Of a stretch of 64,000 bases of DNA, positions 45,501-56,823 are shown piece by piece; the first letter of the stretch is position 1, and the number at the start of each line of letters is the position of its first letter. The notes under the pieces were generated by a model. The model was given only the letters and a program-made list of their open reading frames with translations, searched no databases and was not told the origin of the DNA. A program made the translations under genes and the position numbers. The DNA is from Pseudophaeomoniella oleicola (Eukaryota > Ascomycota > Eurotiomycetes > Phaeomoniellales > Phaeomoniellaceae): positions 558,001-622,000 of the forward strand of contig QWDQ01000003.1 of assembly GCA_003868215.1 (NCBI GenBank), written 5' to 3'.

Positions 45501-46305
45501 TGCATAGCGCAATTCGAAATTGAATGGCAGTATCATGTAGACATTCAGCAACATCTTCTATCCTGAAATACCCGCGGCGGTAGTATATCAAAAGGCATAG
45601 ATATTGATCTGGTTCCACACCCCAGGCCTTCATAGCTTCTTCAGATATCCCGAGCTTCGATACGCGACAGGACAAGCAAAGATACCCTCCATGGGCAAGC
45701 TCTCCATACAAGCCGACTCTGAAACCTGCTTCTTTCGCTTTACGGAGGTCTGCCACAATGCGCTGACGTAGAACAGGCCTATCGCTAGACTCTTTGACCT
45801 TTGACTCGGATTTGCCGGGTTGTTTAAGGGACAAAGTGGGGAAAAAGAGCTCATCGTCATCTTCTTTTTCAAAGTCAGTGATATCGCCATCGCTGAAAGC
45901 GGCATCTGCGAGGTCTTGAGGCTCGTTCGTATCTTGGAGGGTAGCAGATACAATGCCAAGCATGTCGGAAACTGATAGTCCAGATACCGAAGAGGAAAGG
46001 TTGTCAAGCGCCTGCGCTATGGCTGGAGGAGTGTTCTTCTCATGCTCTGCGAATAGGAGGTACTGATGCTGCCGTGGGTAGTCACCAAGGTCTGCAGTGC
46101 TCAGTATTTTCTCATGTTCAAAAACTTGGTATCTCATACCTGGAATAACAGCGATAATGCCGACGCCTCCGGCTGGGAGGGTTGGAAATGTCACAAGAAA
46201 TCTGAGCGAGCCGTCATCCTCGCCATGCTTAACGTCAGAGACGAAATCAAACAAACCAGGCTTAACAGCAGCCTTCATATCCTGGAGGAAGTGTTTGCGA
46301 GGCAT
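42523..46305 (-). CDS. PARP-like ADP-ribosyltransferase fused to UBE2Q-type ubiquitin-conjugating domain
   Basis: Model complement(join(42523..43857, 43912..44073, 44122..46305)), about 1226 residues. The first ~730 residues hold an N-terminal RWD-like region and a middle part with a Cys-rich patch (CTEFCLNCHCKIE). The PARP catalytic part spans the junctions: WHGSPLKNWHGIVREGLHFK gives the NAD-binding His, AYGHGVYLSQDYNTSAAY the Tyr, and HLVVDKLDWIQARYLF the strand that in PARP1 starts with the catalytic Glu; here His stands in that place. An acidic linker is followed by an E2 fold (IKSIVFEIRFTNNYPYSPPF) with active-site Cys in GGHVTAGGAICMELLTNTGW, closest to UBE2Q (no HPN). Mono-ADP-ribosylation linked to ubiquitin transfer is inferred. 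A 45-nt stretch at 43562-43606 may be a further intron (see findings). Confidence 0.9.
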
Positions 46306-46968
46306 TTTGAGAGGTCCGATAACTGGGCATCTGAATCAGTGACGAGCGGCTTAAGTACATGGAGTGGAGATAAACACTGGTGTGGACAAAGGAGATTGGT
46401 AGGAGAGATGGAAATGAAAAGAAAACACGAGAGATGGGAAGACCCAGGAACGAAGATTGAGATTGGAAGTGACATTCAATCGAGGTAATGCACGACGAGA
46501 GCTGCTAGGTGACACAAATAATCTATGTAGCTTGTAGCGTGTTTTCTGCAGCAAGAGCGCGGTTCACCATAGGAGAGGCATAGATTCACCAGCATAATCA
46601 ATGGAACGTGCAGACTACAGCGAAGGAATGAAAAGAAAGGAAGTAGAAAGGAAAGAAGTTTCGAAGTTGGACTCAGACCAGCATGATCTTGAATCTTCAT
46701 CCTTGTTGTACTTGGGTAATACATGTTGCATGTACAATGCAAGTGACAGGGCCACTGATCTCACTTACGTTTGTTCAAGCTTCCCGGCTCCACTGTTCTT
46801 CAGGGTACGTCTTCTCCAATGCTTCAGACAACAGATACTGAAAATTGGTAAAGCACAGTTGCGAACTCGTCTTTTGATTGCCAACGTTGCGCAACTACGC
46901 CTCGGACGATAAGCGGACTCTCGTTGGAGCGCAAAATGTTTGATGCGACCAGAAGATAATATCCAAAC
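46306..46968. other. Divergent promoter of the PARP-E2 and cog7 genes
   Basis: The two genes diverge across 663 nt. Purine-rich tracts (AAAGGAAGTAGAAAGGAAAG near 46635) are present; no coding frame is supported. Confidence 0.5.
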
Positions 46969-47979
46969 ATGCCCTCCCGCATTAATGAAGGCGATGCACA
47001 GGCAAAGATACAGACGTCTTCAGATCTTGATCACCTCACTAGTATCAGCTTTATCGACGCCAGTCTTGATCCAGTAGAATATCTCAACAACGCCTTACCG
47101 CGGCTCTCTCTTACTGGTCAGACCTCCCTTGCCAGCTCCTCGTCCTTAGCTGAAACCACCTCGAAAACACAGACGCTTCTATCGCAACTCAACGCAAGCG
47201 CTTCGCAGTCATCTGCCAGTCTGACGCAGTTGACCGACGACATCTTGCGCAGTGGTAGTAGGCTTGCATACGAGGTGGAAATTCTGCGCGGCGATACAAT
47301 TGGTCTCTCCGACGCATTGACTGATACGCTACAACATGAAGTGGGCCTTTTCAGTAGGGAGACAAACCAATATGAAGGCACCACCGATGGAGTTGACACT
47401 GCAAGATATGAAGAACAAACAGAAGCGAACAGCAAACAGGAGCCGTCTTACGTCTCAAAACTACGGATGCTGAATCAAGTCAAATCTCGTCTGGAGGAGG
47501 TGATTACCGCATTCGGTGAAGCAATGGAATGGCCACTGTCACCGTCGGAGCTGTCGGTAACATCTTCATTCATTTCTGTATCTGCCCCGGAACAAGAACT
47601 GAGCAGAAAATCTCAGGAAGATAAGGGTCGCGAGGTGGCAGACAAACTACGAGCAGATGTGCAGAGCCTCCTCAACAGTGGACGTCAAGACGCTGCAGGT
47701 ATAACAGAAGCTGCTAGACGTGTAGAACATTTACGACTACTAGCGCTCGTATGGAAAGGTACAGCAGAAGAACGAGCTAGGACGAAATTTGTCGACAGCC
47801 TAGTGAAGATGGTAGAAGACAGGCGGAGAGCCCTCGGGTTAGACGAGGATCGACCCTCCAGGAGTAACACGCCGCAGGCTGTCGGGACTGGGGCTGCGAC
47901 GAGCGGCGACGGAGCTGCCAGTAAAGGTGGACTCTTTCGCAATTTGCAGAGGTTGCGAGATGAGATATACCTCGAGTGA
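46969..47979 (+). CDS. cog7: Cog7, subunit of the conserved oligomeric Golgi complex
   Basis: 336 residues, no intron, ATG at 46969. The N-terminal half (FIDASLDPVEYLNNALPRLS) and the helical middle (AYEVEILRGDTIGLSDALTD; SKLRMLNQVKSRLEEVITAF then GEAMEWPLSP) follow fungal COG7. COG is a cytosolic tether for retrograde vesicles within the Golgi and keeps glycosylation enzymes in place. The fungal subunit is shorter than the animal one, and 336 residues fits. The C terminus is low in complexity and ends NLQRLRDEIYLE. It is divergent from the PARP-E2 gene. Confidence 0.85.
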   Translation: MPSRINEGDAQAKIQTSSDLDHLTSISFIDASLDPVEYLNNALPRLSLTGQTSLASSSSLAETTSKTQTLLSQLNASASQSSASLTQLTDDILRSGSRLAYEVEILRGDTIGLSDALTDTLQHEVGLFSRETNQYEGTTDGVDTARYEEQTEANSKQEPSYVSKLRMLNQVKSRLEEVITAFGEAMEWPLSPSELSVTSSFISVSAPEQELSRKSQEDKGREVADKLRADVQSLLNSGRQDAAGITEAARRVEHLRLLALVWKGTAEERARTKFVDSLVKMVEDRRRALGLDEDRPSRSNTPQAVGTGAATSGDGAASKGGLFRNLQRLRDEIYLE

Positions 47980-48978
47980 TGATAATGAGCAATGTCGATA
48001 TGACCATTTGAGTGAACCGGGCAGACTGTACTGTAATATGCAGTACACATTGTCTCTCTCTCTCTCTCATTTCCTTGAGTATGAGAGCTCCATTTCTCTT
48101 TAACACGCCGCCACAAGCCAATTCTTGCAAATGGTGGATAGCCGTTGTAACATAAAGCATGTACTATATTAAAGCGATAGCTGATGGTGAGGCTCTTCTG
48201 GAGGCTCAGGTCAAGTTTAGCTATTGGCGGCATATCTCCGTCTAGTCGGCTTCAGGGCTCTTCCGCCTGCCGCCCCAGGGATCTACACAGTTGCGCGTAG
48301 CTTAGTCTTCAGGTGTAAACTACCGAACGGTGGACATAGTTAGTACTTGGCACATGGATAGTTAAGAGTGGCGGAGGATTGAGATAGTATTTTCATTCTG
48401 ATCAGGGGCTACATAGTTAGGTGCCTTTGTGATGCTGTGCTCTCTCTGTTAAGGAATAAGATCAAGAATGACCGAAAGATGGAAAGATGGAAACGGCATA
48501 GTAAAGTTAAACGATAAATCGGATGAGGATGTGTTTTCCGGTATGAAGTTCATGAAGAGAAAGATTAGTAATGATCTTCAATAATGACTCGCTCTGTTTG
48601 TGATTAGAGTCATTCCAAGCCGGAAAGAGCGGGAACTTTTTTGTGGCATTGAGTGGCTCTCGCCGGATATCGTTCAGCCCTCAGAACCGAAAACATTCAA
48701 TCGCTTGATCAGCTTCGCAGCTTCATGACTACTTTGTCAGTCTTCTGCTCCCTGGCAGTCAGCGTCGGAAGAGTGCACTTACCTTTGTTCTGGCCGGCAA
48801 TCCTGTTTACCCTTCCTGATCTCACTCACACCGTCATTGGCCATAGTGCATTGGTGCCAGTGCGGAATCTACACCCGGGAAACTTGCCTATGCCACAGGC
48901 CTCGACCGAGGTACTCTATATGTGGCCCATCTTCTCTAGCATATTCACCCGCGCTCAGTCTGCGCATCTGGGACAGTG
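47980..48978. other. Intergenic, 3' flank of cog7 and upstream of the membrane protein
   Basis: A CT dinucleotide tract lies at 48053-48068. No gene is supported; a frame at 48653-48979 overlaps the next gene's leader and has no features. Confidence 0.45.
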
Positions 48979-50639
48979 ATGAAGGGCAGCGTGCTTTCTG
49001 TCCCAATGGAAAAGTCACTGCCTCTCAGTCACACGAGACCCCGCCGGCGGTCCATGTCGTTTCTGCTCGTCGCAGCATTTATCCTCTCAAGCCTATTCTT
49101 CTGGTACAAAGACGACTGGGTATGTTGCTCTCAGGTTGAAGTGCTGTAGCCTGGTGGAAAACTGACCTTGCGTGACCTCAGATTCCCAGCTTCCAGTTGT
49201 CAACAACAAGTGCCGAGACCGAGACCGCTGCACGGCTTGAGACGAAGCCATCTCCCTCAAACCAGTCTTCCGATCATGCCTTTCACATTATTATCCCAGC
49301 ATCAGAGTCGAGTGTAAATATTTGCAAAACCATTCTTTCTTTGACAGTTCTTCGATATCCCGCGCCTGTGCTACTCAATCTTGAAAGGAAGCAGACAAAC
49401 GTGCACCGAAGGAGCAAAGATAATCTGAGGGCAGTTCGCGACTGGTTGCACAGCAGCACGCGGGGACCAGAACTGGACGACATCGTCCTTTTGTTGGATA
49501 GTGACAACGTGTGGTTTCAGTTGCCTCCCTCCGTCCTGCTTGGGCGCTTTCAAAGTTTGACCGAGGAGTTCAACGAGAACTTGAGGGCCAGATACGGCAC
49601 AACACGCGATGCCAATGGAATTAGCAGGACCTCTCGATACTCGCAAAAAGTCCTTTTCGGTGCTGACAAAGAGTGCTGGCAAAGGAGTCATACGGAACAA
49701 GACCTCGCATGTGCTGCTGTCCCTGATCCGAATCTGCCGGATCATTCATGGGACGTAGACGCTGACAAAGATCCGAATGGACATCACAATCACCCGAAGT
49801 ATCTCAATCCAGAAATCGTTATTGGTCGGGCCGGGGATATGAGAGAGCTGTATAGCTATGCCATATCGAAGGCAGATGACGCCTTGGGAAAACAGTATAT
49901 CCTGGGGGAGATCTTCGGGGAACAAGAATATCAGCGTGAAACGTGGCGCTCAGAGCATGTTAATCCTTGGCTGAACTGGCTCGGGGACAAACTGGGGTCC
50001 TGGAAAGCACCCAATATCAGCAGCCTACGAATGCACGTCGAATTGGGACGGAACTACGAATTCGGCATTGGTCTCGACTACTCCTCTAGCTTGTTCTTCA
50101 CGGCGGCTCATGCTGCCAAGGATGCTGATTGGATTGAATTCAACGACACCAGTACACTGACGTCTTTGCAAGGATATCATAATATTCCAAACCCAAAACC
50201 AGTGGTAATGCCTCTTGACCTGGAACGTGCTAAGAGCCCGTTCTATGCGAATCAAGTAGAGGGCTCCCCAGGAAAAGCCTCCGCAGAGGTAGATAACCTG
50301 CCGAACGCTGATTCTCTCGACTGGTCAAATTTGCCTCTGGCCATCAATGTGCTTTCAAGAGAAGTGTCACCGATTCTCCATGTCGGAAACGAAGAAGCAC
50401 AAATCAAATGGTGGTCTCGAATGTGGTACCACCCATGGGCAAAAGCTCTACTTAGCAAGGGTATAGCAGAGCCGCCTACTCTACTCTTCAGAGATCGAAC
50501 AGCCTTCCTCAGAGGCGCGGAGCCGGAGACCTTCACCAGTCCAGCCGGCATCTCAGCTGGAGGAGCATGGACCGAGCATGGAGAGTGGATGGACTGGGAC
50601 GACCTTTGTGGCGCATACGAAGAAGAACTTTTTGCATGA
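48979..50639 (+). CDS. Type II membrane protein with a glycosyltransferase-like lumenal domain
   Basis: Model join(48979..49119, 49182..50639), 532 residues. A basic N terminus (HTRPRRRSMS) precedes one hydrophobic segment at residues 27-42 (SFLLVAAFILSSLFFWY), the layout of a type II Golgi or ER protein. The lumenal part begins with FHIIIPASESSVNICKTILS and includes DDIVLLLDSDNVWFQLPPSV, where DSD can act as the metal-binding DxD of GT-A enzymes; further on are LFGADKECW, YLNPEIVIGRAGDMRELYSY, and GEIFGEQEYQRETWRSEH. The arrangement resembles PLOD-type or collagen-galactosyltransferase-like folds, and the family seems widespread in filamentous fungi, but no activity is known to me. The intron has a GTATGT donor. 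Confidence 0.85.
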
Positions 50640-51107
50640 GCATGACATAACCACATTTTTGGAATCACATCAGACGGCACGTACTATGACACATACACAT
50701 GGACACGACAGAGCTTATCGATTAAAGCGCTTTCAACAACATAAATGATACCCCTTTGCACATGCATCTATCATGTTTGGCGGCGGGAAAGGGCAAGGGA
50801 AGGCACAGGAATGAATGCATTGGGTTGGATTTTTTTTTTGGGCGCCAGTCGGCGCAATGTGCAGTTTTTAAGGTTAGGTACTTACTACTCATGCTTCTTG
50901 GATATTTTGTGTTTGGCATCATCATTAGGACATAAAGACAAGGAACTGTCTTGGACAGAGAAAGAATAGAAAGTCTTGATACATGCTGTTAAAACATCCC
51001 CATGTTGGTCTCCTGTGTAAAACTCCAGCGCTTATGCAACAGTAAGATAATACTCAAAACCCGGCCTATTTCGAGGCCAGGGATGGACATTAGGCAGCTC
51101 TTCACTA
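50640..51107. other. Convergent 3' flanks
   Basis: 3' ends of the membrane-protein gene and Rpc17. A T10 tract at 50830 and purine-rich sequence; nothing else. Confidence 0.5.
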
Positions 51108-51926
51108 TCATTTCATTTGTTTTCGCTTCCCCTTGCTCTCCTCGACCTCTCCTCCATCAACATCGACCTCTCTCGCTTCCTCGACGATCCTCCTAACGCT
51201 CTGTAACATCTCACTGACCTCTTCGTCTGTGAACCTCTCGCCCAGTTCTTCGACCACCGCATGCAGGACCTGCGTGTCGCTGGCGTCCATCTCTTCTTCG
51301 CTTAGTAGACCGTTGTTCTCTGGTGCTTCTTCTTCTTCTTCTTCTTCTTCGCCGCCGCCATCTTCGCCACCTTCTCTTGCCACCCTCTTCATTGCGATCC
51401 CGAGCTCGATCACCATTAGGACTTCGCCCTTGGTCAAGCCGTACCCGTAGTTATCACCGTTGCCCTCCGCAACACCGTCGTCTGCGTCTCCTGCCCCTTC
51501 ATCTTTCTTCGGCAGGCTTAGCAGCCGCACGACCTTTTGCATCCATCCCGTCGATAGCGGTGGTAGGTCTTTTACGTGCGGAGCGACATTGTTGACGTAG
51601 CTGTTGAAGTCTTTCGTTATAGCGCGGTAGCCACGTAGGTTCGGGGCCGTGTAGCCGCCGATCTTTGGATCGGGTTTGCGGTGCGGTTGAGAGGAGAGAA
51701 AGGTCTGGAGTTCGGGGAGGGGGAGGATGGAGGATTGGGGGTCAAGAATCTGTGCGAGGAGAAGTTCATCAGTCTTCTGGTGGTCTGGGTTTATTCCCTT
51801 GATGTGTGATGAATAGCAATTGGATGATAGCTATGGTGCTTGGGTGACCTGCAGGGATCAAGAGATAAAGGGGTGCCGGGTGTTGAGACCTGGGAGGGGG
51901 ATGCGTAGTGGGGGAGCTACCTTCAT
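51108..51926 (-). CDS. rpc17: RNA polymerase III subunit Rpc17 (CRCP/Rpb4-like)
   Basis: Model complement(join(51108..51749, 51921..51926)), 215 residues; the first exon is only six nt (Met-Lys), the intron 171 nt. The protein reads MKILDPQSSILPLPELQTFL, then NLRGYRAITKDFNSYVNNVA, YGLTKGEVLMVIELGIAMKR and FTDEEVSEMLQSVRRIVEEA, the HRDC-like fold of Rpb4/Rpc17. With Rpc25 it forms the stalk of RNA polymerase III that helps initiation on tRNA and 5S genes. An insert of eight or more Glu from a CTT repeat (51328-51347) and a DE-rich linker are local additions. The Met-Lys exon is inferred from the frame and from the common MK-ILD start. Confidence 0.9.
51327..51348. repeat. CTT microsatellite coding polyglutamate
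   Basis: Seven CTT units (GAA on the coding strand) give a Glu run inside Rpc17; length may vary among strains. Confidence 0.75.
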
Positions 51927-52499
51927 CTTTGGTTACCACTCATCCCTCAGGGCAGAGACGAGGTTAGAGTGAAACCCTGACCACCACTGTTGAGTACCGC
52001 CACAACGTACGATCGGTGCTTTGGAGTGCTAGCGACTTGTTCGCGTGATGTGAGTACAAGGGGCGCGCGATCGACCGTGTCTAAAGACCGGAAATTGAAT
52101 TTGGTTTCTGGTGCGCCAATTGTCCGGCAGAATCGCCGATAAGATAAGCAGAGATCTTCTTCCCTTAGGCGGTCAGAACTAAAACTATCCGACAGCGAGT
52201 GCGTGTACTACCGAAGCTGCAATGGGCCTCATATCTAATTATAAACCCGTCTATGATCCATGGAAGGTTTCTGTAAATTTAAATCAATACCGAGATATAC
52301 TCGGCACTGTGGAATATCATATAGCCAACTATCCGCCCGAGCAATATAGAACGCCGCCTCACATTTACACCATAGTACGCTGAATCGTCCATGTCCACGA
52401 GTCTCTCTGATGTACATCTGAACGAGAAAGCCCCAAATTTTCCGAAAGCAAAGGATATCGTGAGAATCAAAACCAAGTGCTAGAGAACGGCAAAGACGC
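51927..52499. other. Intergenic between rpc17 promoter and nop58 3' flank
   Basis: No gene. ORFs on the minus strand here are extensions or shadows of the Nop58 tail. Confidence 0.5.
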
Positions 52500-54407
52500 C
52501 TATGACTCTGTAGCGGCCTTCTTCTTCTTCTTCTTTTCCGACTTTGACACTTCACCGTCTTCTTCGGCCCTCTTTCTCTTCTTGCCATCATCATTAACTT
52601 TGGCAGCCTCCTTCTCTGCCTTCTTCTTAGCCTTCTTGATATCTTTCTTGGATATTGACACAGGGGTTCCGTCAGCTTCGAATTTAATCTCGCCACGCTC
52701 CAACTTCCTCTTGTACCTCTTAACACTTAAGCCAGCCTTTGCGGCGAGTTCCTCCAGACTGACATGACCATTCGAAACACCATTGGCTTGTGGCTTCTTA
52801 GAAGTCTTTGCAGGAGTAGGTTCTTCATCATCGGAGTCAGATTCCTCGTCAGACTCCTCAGCCCCATTCATTGTCACATCTTCGGGCGATGCTTCCTTGA
52901 CCTCCTCGACGAGCTTCTTCGATTCCTTCTTCGCCTTCTTGTCTTTCTTTGCCGATGTAGATGGCGTGGCCTCAGTGGCAGGAGCTTCGTCACCACCAAG
53001 ACCATCTGCATCAGGGTTGTATTTCCGGGCTTCCTTGATCTCCCACTTCTTTGGCTGTGGGGTTGCGGCACCAGCTGGAGCAATGGCAACGCCACGAGGT
53101 TTCAGTGGTTTGCCTTCCATCGCCGCGAGCTTTCTCTCTAGGTTAGATCGTGCCTCCAATCCGAGAGCTGCTTTCTCCTCTTCTGGGATATTCGCTTCGT
53201 CTTCACCCCAGTCCTGTAGTGCGTCCACTCTCAAGCCAAGCGCGGCTTTGGCAGCCAGGATTCTTGCCATCTTACCTTTGTTCTTGCCAGTTGCTTGACC
53301 AATCAGCGAGGCATGGTAGATGAGACCATACTTTGGGGTGTCATGTTTAGTCTTTAATGCTCTGAAGAGGGCCTTCTCAGCTCCTAGGATTTGAATTGTA
53401 CTTGCTGGACTCTTTGAGAGATTGAGCAAGCTGCCGGCATGAGCGATAAGGCGGGCACCGACCAGATCGCCAACCAAGGCCGTCAAGTTCGGGGCTATGG
53501 CTGTCATTCGAGCACTGAGATAGCTTGCAAGTTGACTCCTGTATTCAGTGAAACCGACAACTTGTTCTGCTAGGGCTTGGATGTTTTCCAGATCCTCCTC
53601 GGTGATCTCGGTACCCATGGACCTGTCAGCAGCATGTTTAACTGCTGTCTCGATTTCTTCCGGGAGGATATCTGCAAGGTCGACCGTTTCCCAATTTGTT
53701 CGCATTCCCATCTTCAAGACAACCTTGGCATAAGCCAGATTATCATTGAGAATCTTTGCCATTTCTGGAAAATGCCAACCGTACCACTCCTTCACTCTCA
53801 TGGCATATGTATTCAACTCCTTGTCGAGATCATCCAGGAGAGCAATGGCCTGTACGATCATAGTATCAATTTTGTCCGGAGAAAACTTCAATTTGTGTCT
53901 AGCAAGAGAGTGTGACAGGCCCAGAGACATCGTGTTCACATCTTCAGGAACTAATCCAGGAATCAGCGATGGAAGATGTGCTCTGATGGCGCGGTAAAGA
54001 TCATGTGTCGATGAATCGGCAATTGCTTTGATCTCGAGGCCAGGAAGCTTTCCAATGGCCGTTCCAAGCTTCGCATCCGCGACTGCAAGTGACACCTTCT
54101 TCTCATCCTTAATTTCGTCAAGCAGAGATGCAAGACGTTGAGTGACTTTCCCCTCAACAATTGCAGCAGCTTCTTCCAATGCAGCGGCCGCTGAATCGAA
54201 TTTTTGGAAACTCTTGAGCTTGAGACTACAGGTACATTGTTAGCTAGGCTTCTTAATATTCCGACCAATGGTATTTTCATACAGATTTGTAACGCCTTCT
54301 GCAGTAGATGTCTTTTCTGCCAAATCTTCTTGCTTCAACAACTTTTTGTCCTTGGCCTTGAGAAGCGCATAACCGGCCGACGTCTCGGTCAAGACGAAAA
54401 GAGTCAT
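52500..54407 (-). CDS. nop58: Nop58, core protein of box C/D snoRNPs
   Basis: Model complement(join(52500..54225, 54283..54407)), 616 residues. It opens [20 protein letters not shown], continues [20 protein letters not shown] across the intron, and has the NOP5 N-terminal, coiled-coil and Nop domains ([40 protein letters not shown], then [17 protein letters not shown]). The tail from about residue 470 is Lys/Glu/Asp-rich (KKE repeats) and ends in a Lys cluster. Nop58 binds the C'/D' side of box C/D snoRNAs with Nop56, Snu13 and fibrillarin and is needed for rRNA 2'-O-methylation in the nucleolus. The 57-nt intron may carry no snoRNA. The gene diverges from vma6. Confidence 0.97.
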
Positions 54408-54681
54408 CTTGACTTTTAAGGGCGCTTGTCGCAACCTACTGTCTCGGGCAGATTAATAATAGTTGTAGCGACAGTTCGGTATGGGCACAATGCACTTCAA
54501 TATTGTGAAGCCAGAAGAAATTTTGAGGATTCCCCAAAAAATGCATCCCCGCTAGCCAGCAGCTCCAAGAAGGCTTGGCACGGGACCCATGAACTGCATC
54601 ATCTTACTACTATTGCAGTTGCTCATTTCTTCTGCTAGGCATTGCGATAGTAATTCTGAGGCAGCACGTTGACTACTCAAG
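54408..54681. promoter_or_regulatory. Divergent promoter shared by nop58 and vma6
   Basis: Only 274 nt separate the two start codons, so both transcripts must start here. I see no clear TATA box; the region is short enough to suggest a shared nucleosome-free zone. Confidence 0.55.
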
Positions 54682-55938
54682 ATGGAAGGCCTCTTCTTCA
54701 ATGTTGACGGAGGGTATGTGTGTCCTTTCCTTGCCGCTGGAATTTGCATGGACTAATTGGTGCAGCTACATCGAGGGTGTAGTCCGGGGTCATCGCAACG
54801 CCCTCCTCACGAACCAGAACTATGGCAACCTGACGCAATGTGAAACGATTGATGGTATATTCACCCTTTATCCAATTATATAGAGGTTTCTCACAGGTTG
54901 CAGATGTCAAGCTTCAGCTTGGTCCTGCGTATGGAGACTTCCTCGCTTCTTTGCCGCCTAAGCCATCGACATCTGCGCTCGCGCAAAGGGCTACTGATAA
55001 GCTAGTTGCAGACTTCAGATACGTCCAAGGGCAAGCGACTGGGTCAATGTCCAAGTTTATGGACTATTTGACCTACGGATACATGATTGACAACGTTGCC
55101 TTGCTCATTACCGGGACACTACACGAAAGGGATACAAGAGAACTGCTCGAGCGGTGTCATCCTCTCGGATGGTTCGAAACGATGCCGGTACTATGTGTAG
55201 CCACAAACATCGAAGAACTCTACAATTCTGTTCTGATCGAGACCCCGCTTGCGCCATACTTCAAGGGAAGCCTGAGCCACCAAGACCTTGACGAGCTCAA
55301 CATTGAAATCGTCCGAAACACGCTCTACAAAAATTACCTTGAAGACTTCTATAACTTTGTCAACAATGACTCTGAGCTCAAAGGCACTCCTACCGCAGAA
55401 GTGATGTCGGAAATTCTTGAATTCGAGGCCGACAGAAGAGCCATTAATATTACCTTAAACTCGTTTGGCACAGAGCTGACGAAACAAGACCGCAAGAAGA
55501 TGTATCCTGAGTTTGGAAAACTGTATCCCGAGGGCTCGCTCATGCTTTCGCGAGCCGACGACATTGAAGGAGTCGCTCTTGCAGTCTCTGGAAATTCCGA
55601 TTACAAGTCGTTTTTCGATCAGGTTGGGCTGAATCAAGGCGGTGGCCCGAGTACCGGTAACATGGCCGGTGGCACTGGATCGGACGGGAAGAGTTTGGAG
55701 GATCTCTTCTACCAGAAGGAGATGGAGTTGTCTAAGCTGGTTTTCACATTCCAATTTACACCTGCTGTTATCTACGGTTGGTTGAAACTACGGGAACAGG
55801 TTCGTTTCATCATCATCAAACTTATACAATCAGTGCTGACATATCTTATAACAGGAGATTCGAAATATTACCTGGATTGCAGAGTGTATTGCACAGAACC
55901 AGAAGGAGAGGATAGGGAACTACATCAGCGTGTTCTGA
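54682..55938 (+). CDS. vma6: Vma6, V-ATPase V0 subunit d
   Basis: Model join(54682..54713, 54766..54854, 54904..55799, 55855..55938), 366 residues, close to the usual 345-365. It reads MEGLFFNVDGGYIEGVVRGH, QLGPAYGDFLASLPPKPSTS, SKFMDYLTYGYMIDNVALLI, WFETMPVLCVATNIEELY, YPEFGKLYPEGSLMLSRADD and ends EIRNITWIAECIAQNQKERI then GNYISVF. Subunit d sits on top of the c-ring at the vacuolar membrane and links V1 to V0. All four exons join in frame. The short variable loop GLNQGGGPSTGNMAGGTG is typical of Pezizomycotina. Confidence 0.97.
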
Positions 55939-56823
55939 AAGCCATATCTCCACCTCTTTTCCTCTCCCGTTCAACATATCTCTCTTGTAACTTGCTAGAG
56001 CCGGTATATTCAGCGCTATTTCTTTTTGGCCCGCGGCGGTTTGTACATACTGTAATATCGATCAATACCTGCAAACAGGCTCATCCGCACCACATGTCTC
56101 TCTATAACCCTCCGGCTCCCCTCTTCGTATCCCGTCACCTGTTACTATCCGGGTAGAGAGTAAGGTATCTATCCTACTTGTGGCTACATACAGTAAGGTA
56201 ACTATTTTCTACTGTGCCTCTTCTACCTCAAAAGCTAATTATGTGCTACTATGTACCTATGTATGTATGTATGCAGTCTGACCAAATGGATTGCGTTTGT
56301 TTGGAAAGATGAAGATTAGCTGCAATGAAACATAATCTATGATCGATCCTTTGGTGATTAAGGTATGTATGTAATCAATGATGTTAAATGGTGGTAGATA
56401 TTGTTTTTTTTTTGTTTTTGTTTTTTTTGCTCTTGTTCAAAATCTAGAAGAGAAATAAAAAGTGAGACCGCGATCTGACAAACCGATTATAACGAGTTGA
56501 CAGGATCTAACCAGACAATGCAAAGATTTCTACATCTGTTATTACACCACGTTTTCTCTTTCCTGATTCTTTCTATGCAATCATGTTTGTTTCAACGCTT
56601 TCTCTCCGGTCTTACTAGAAACGACACTCTCCCAGCACTTGGTCGGAGGTCGCGGAGGGAAAAAGAACATTCGTAACTGCTAAATGAGACATGGCCAGAC
56701 ATATCGGGTATATCGGGCATGCTTGGTAGATTCACGGTGCAAACAAAAACAAGGGAACCCCCTGGCGCCAAATGCAACATGAAATCAGAAAACCTGCCAA
56801 TGCATGGAACCTGTACTCTGAGA
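55939..56823. other. Convergent 3' flanks of vma6 and prs1
   Basis: T-rich (56405-56432) with ATGTATGTATG repeats near 56262. No RNA gene or frame supported. Confidence 0.5.

Noticed and set aside
52764-53298. Plus-strand frames of 125 and 171 codons
   Set aside because: Antisense shadows of the Lys/Glu-rich Nop58 coding sequence.
54226-54282. snoRNA inside the nop58 intron
   Set aside because: The intron is only 57 nt, too short for a box C/D snoRNA with splice signals, and no C/D boxes are evident.
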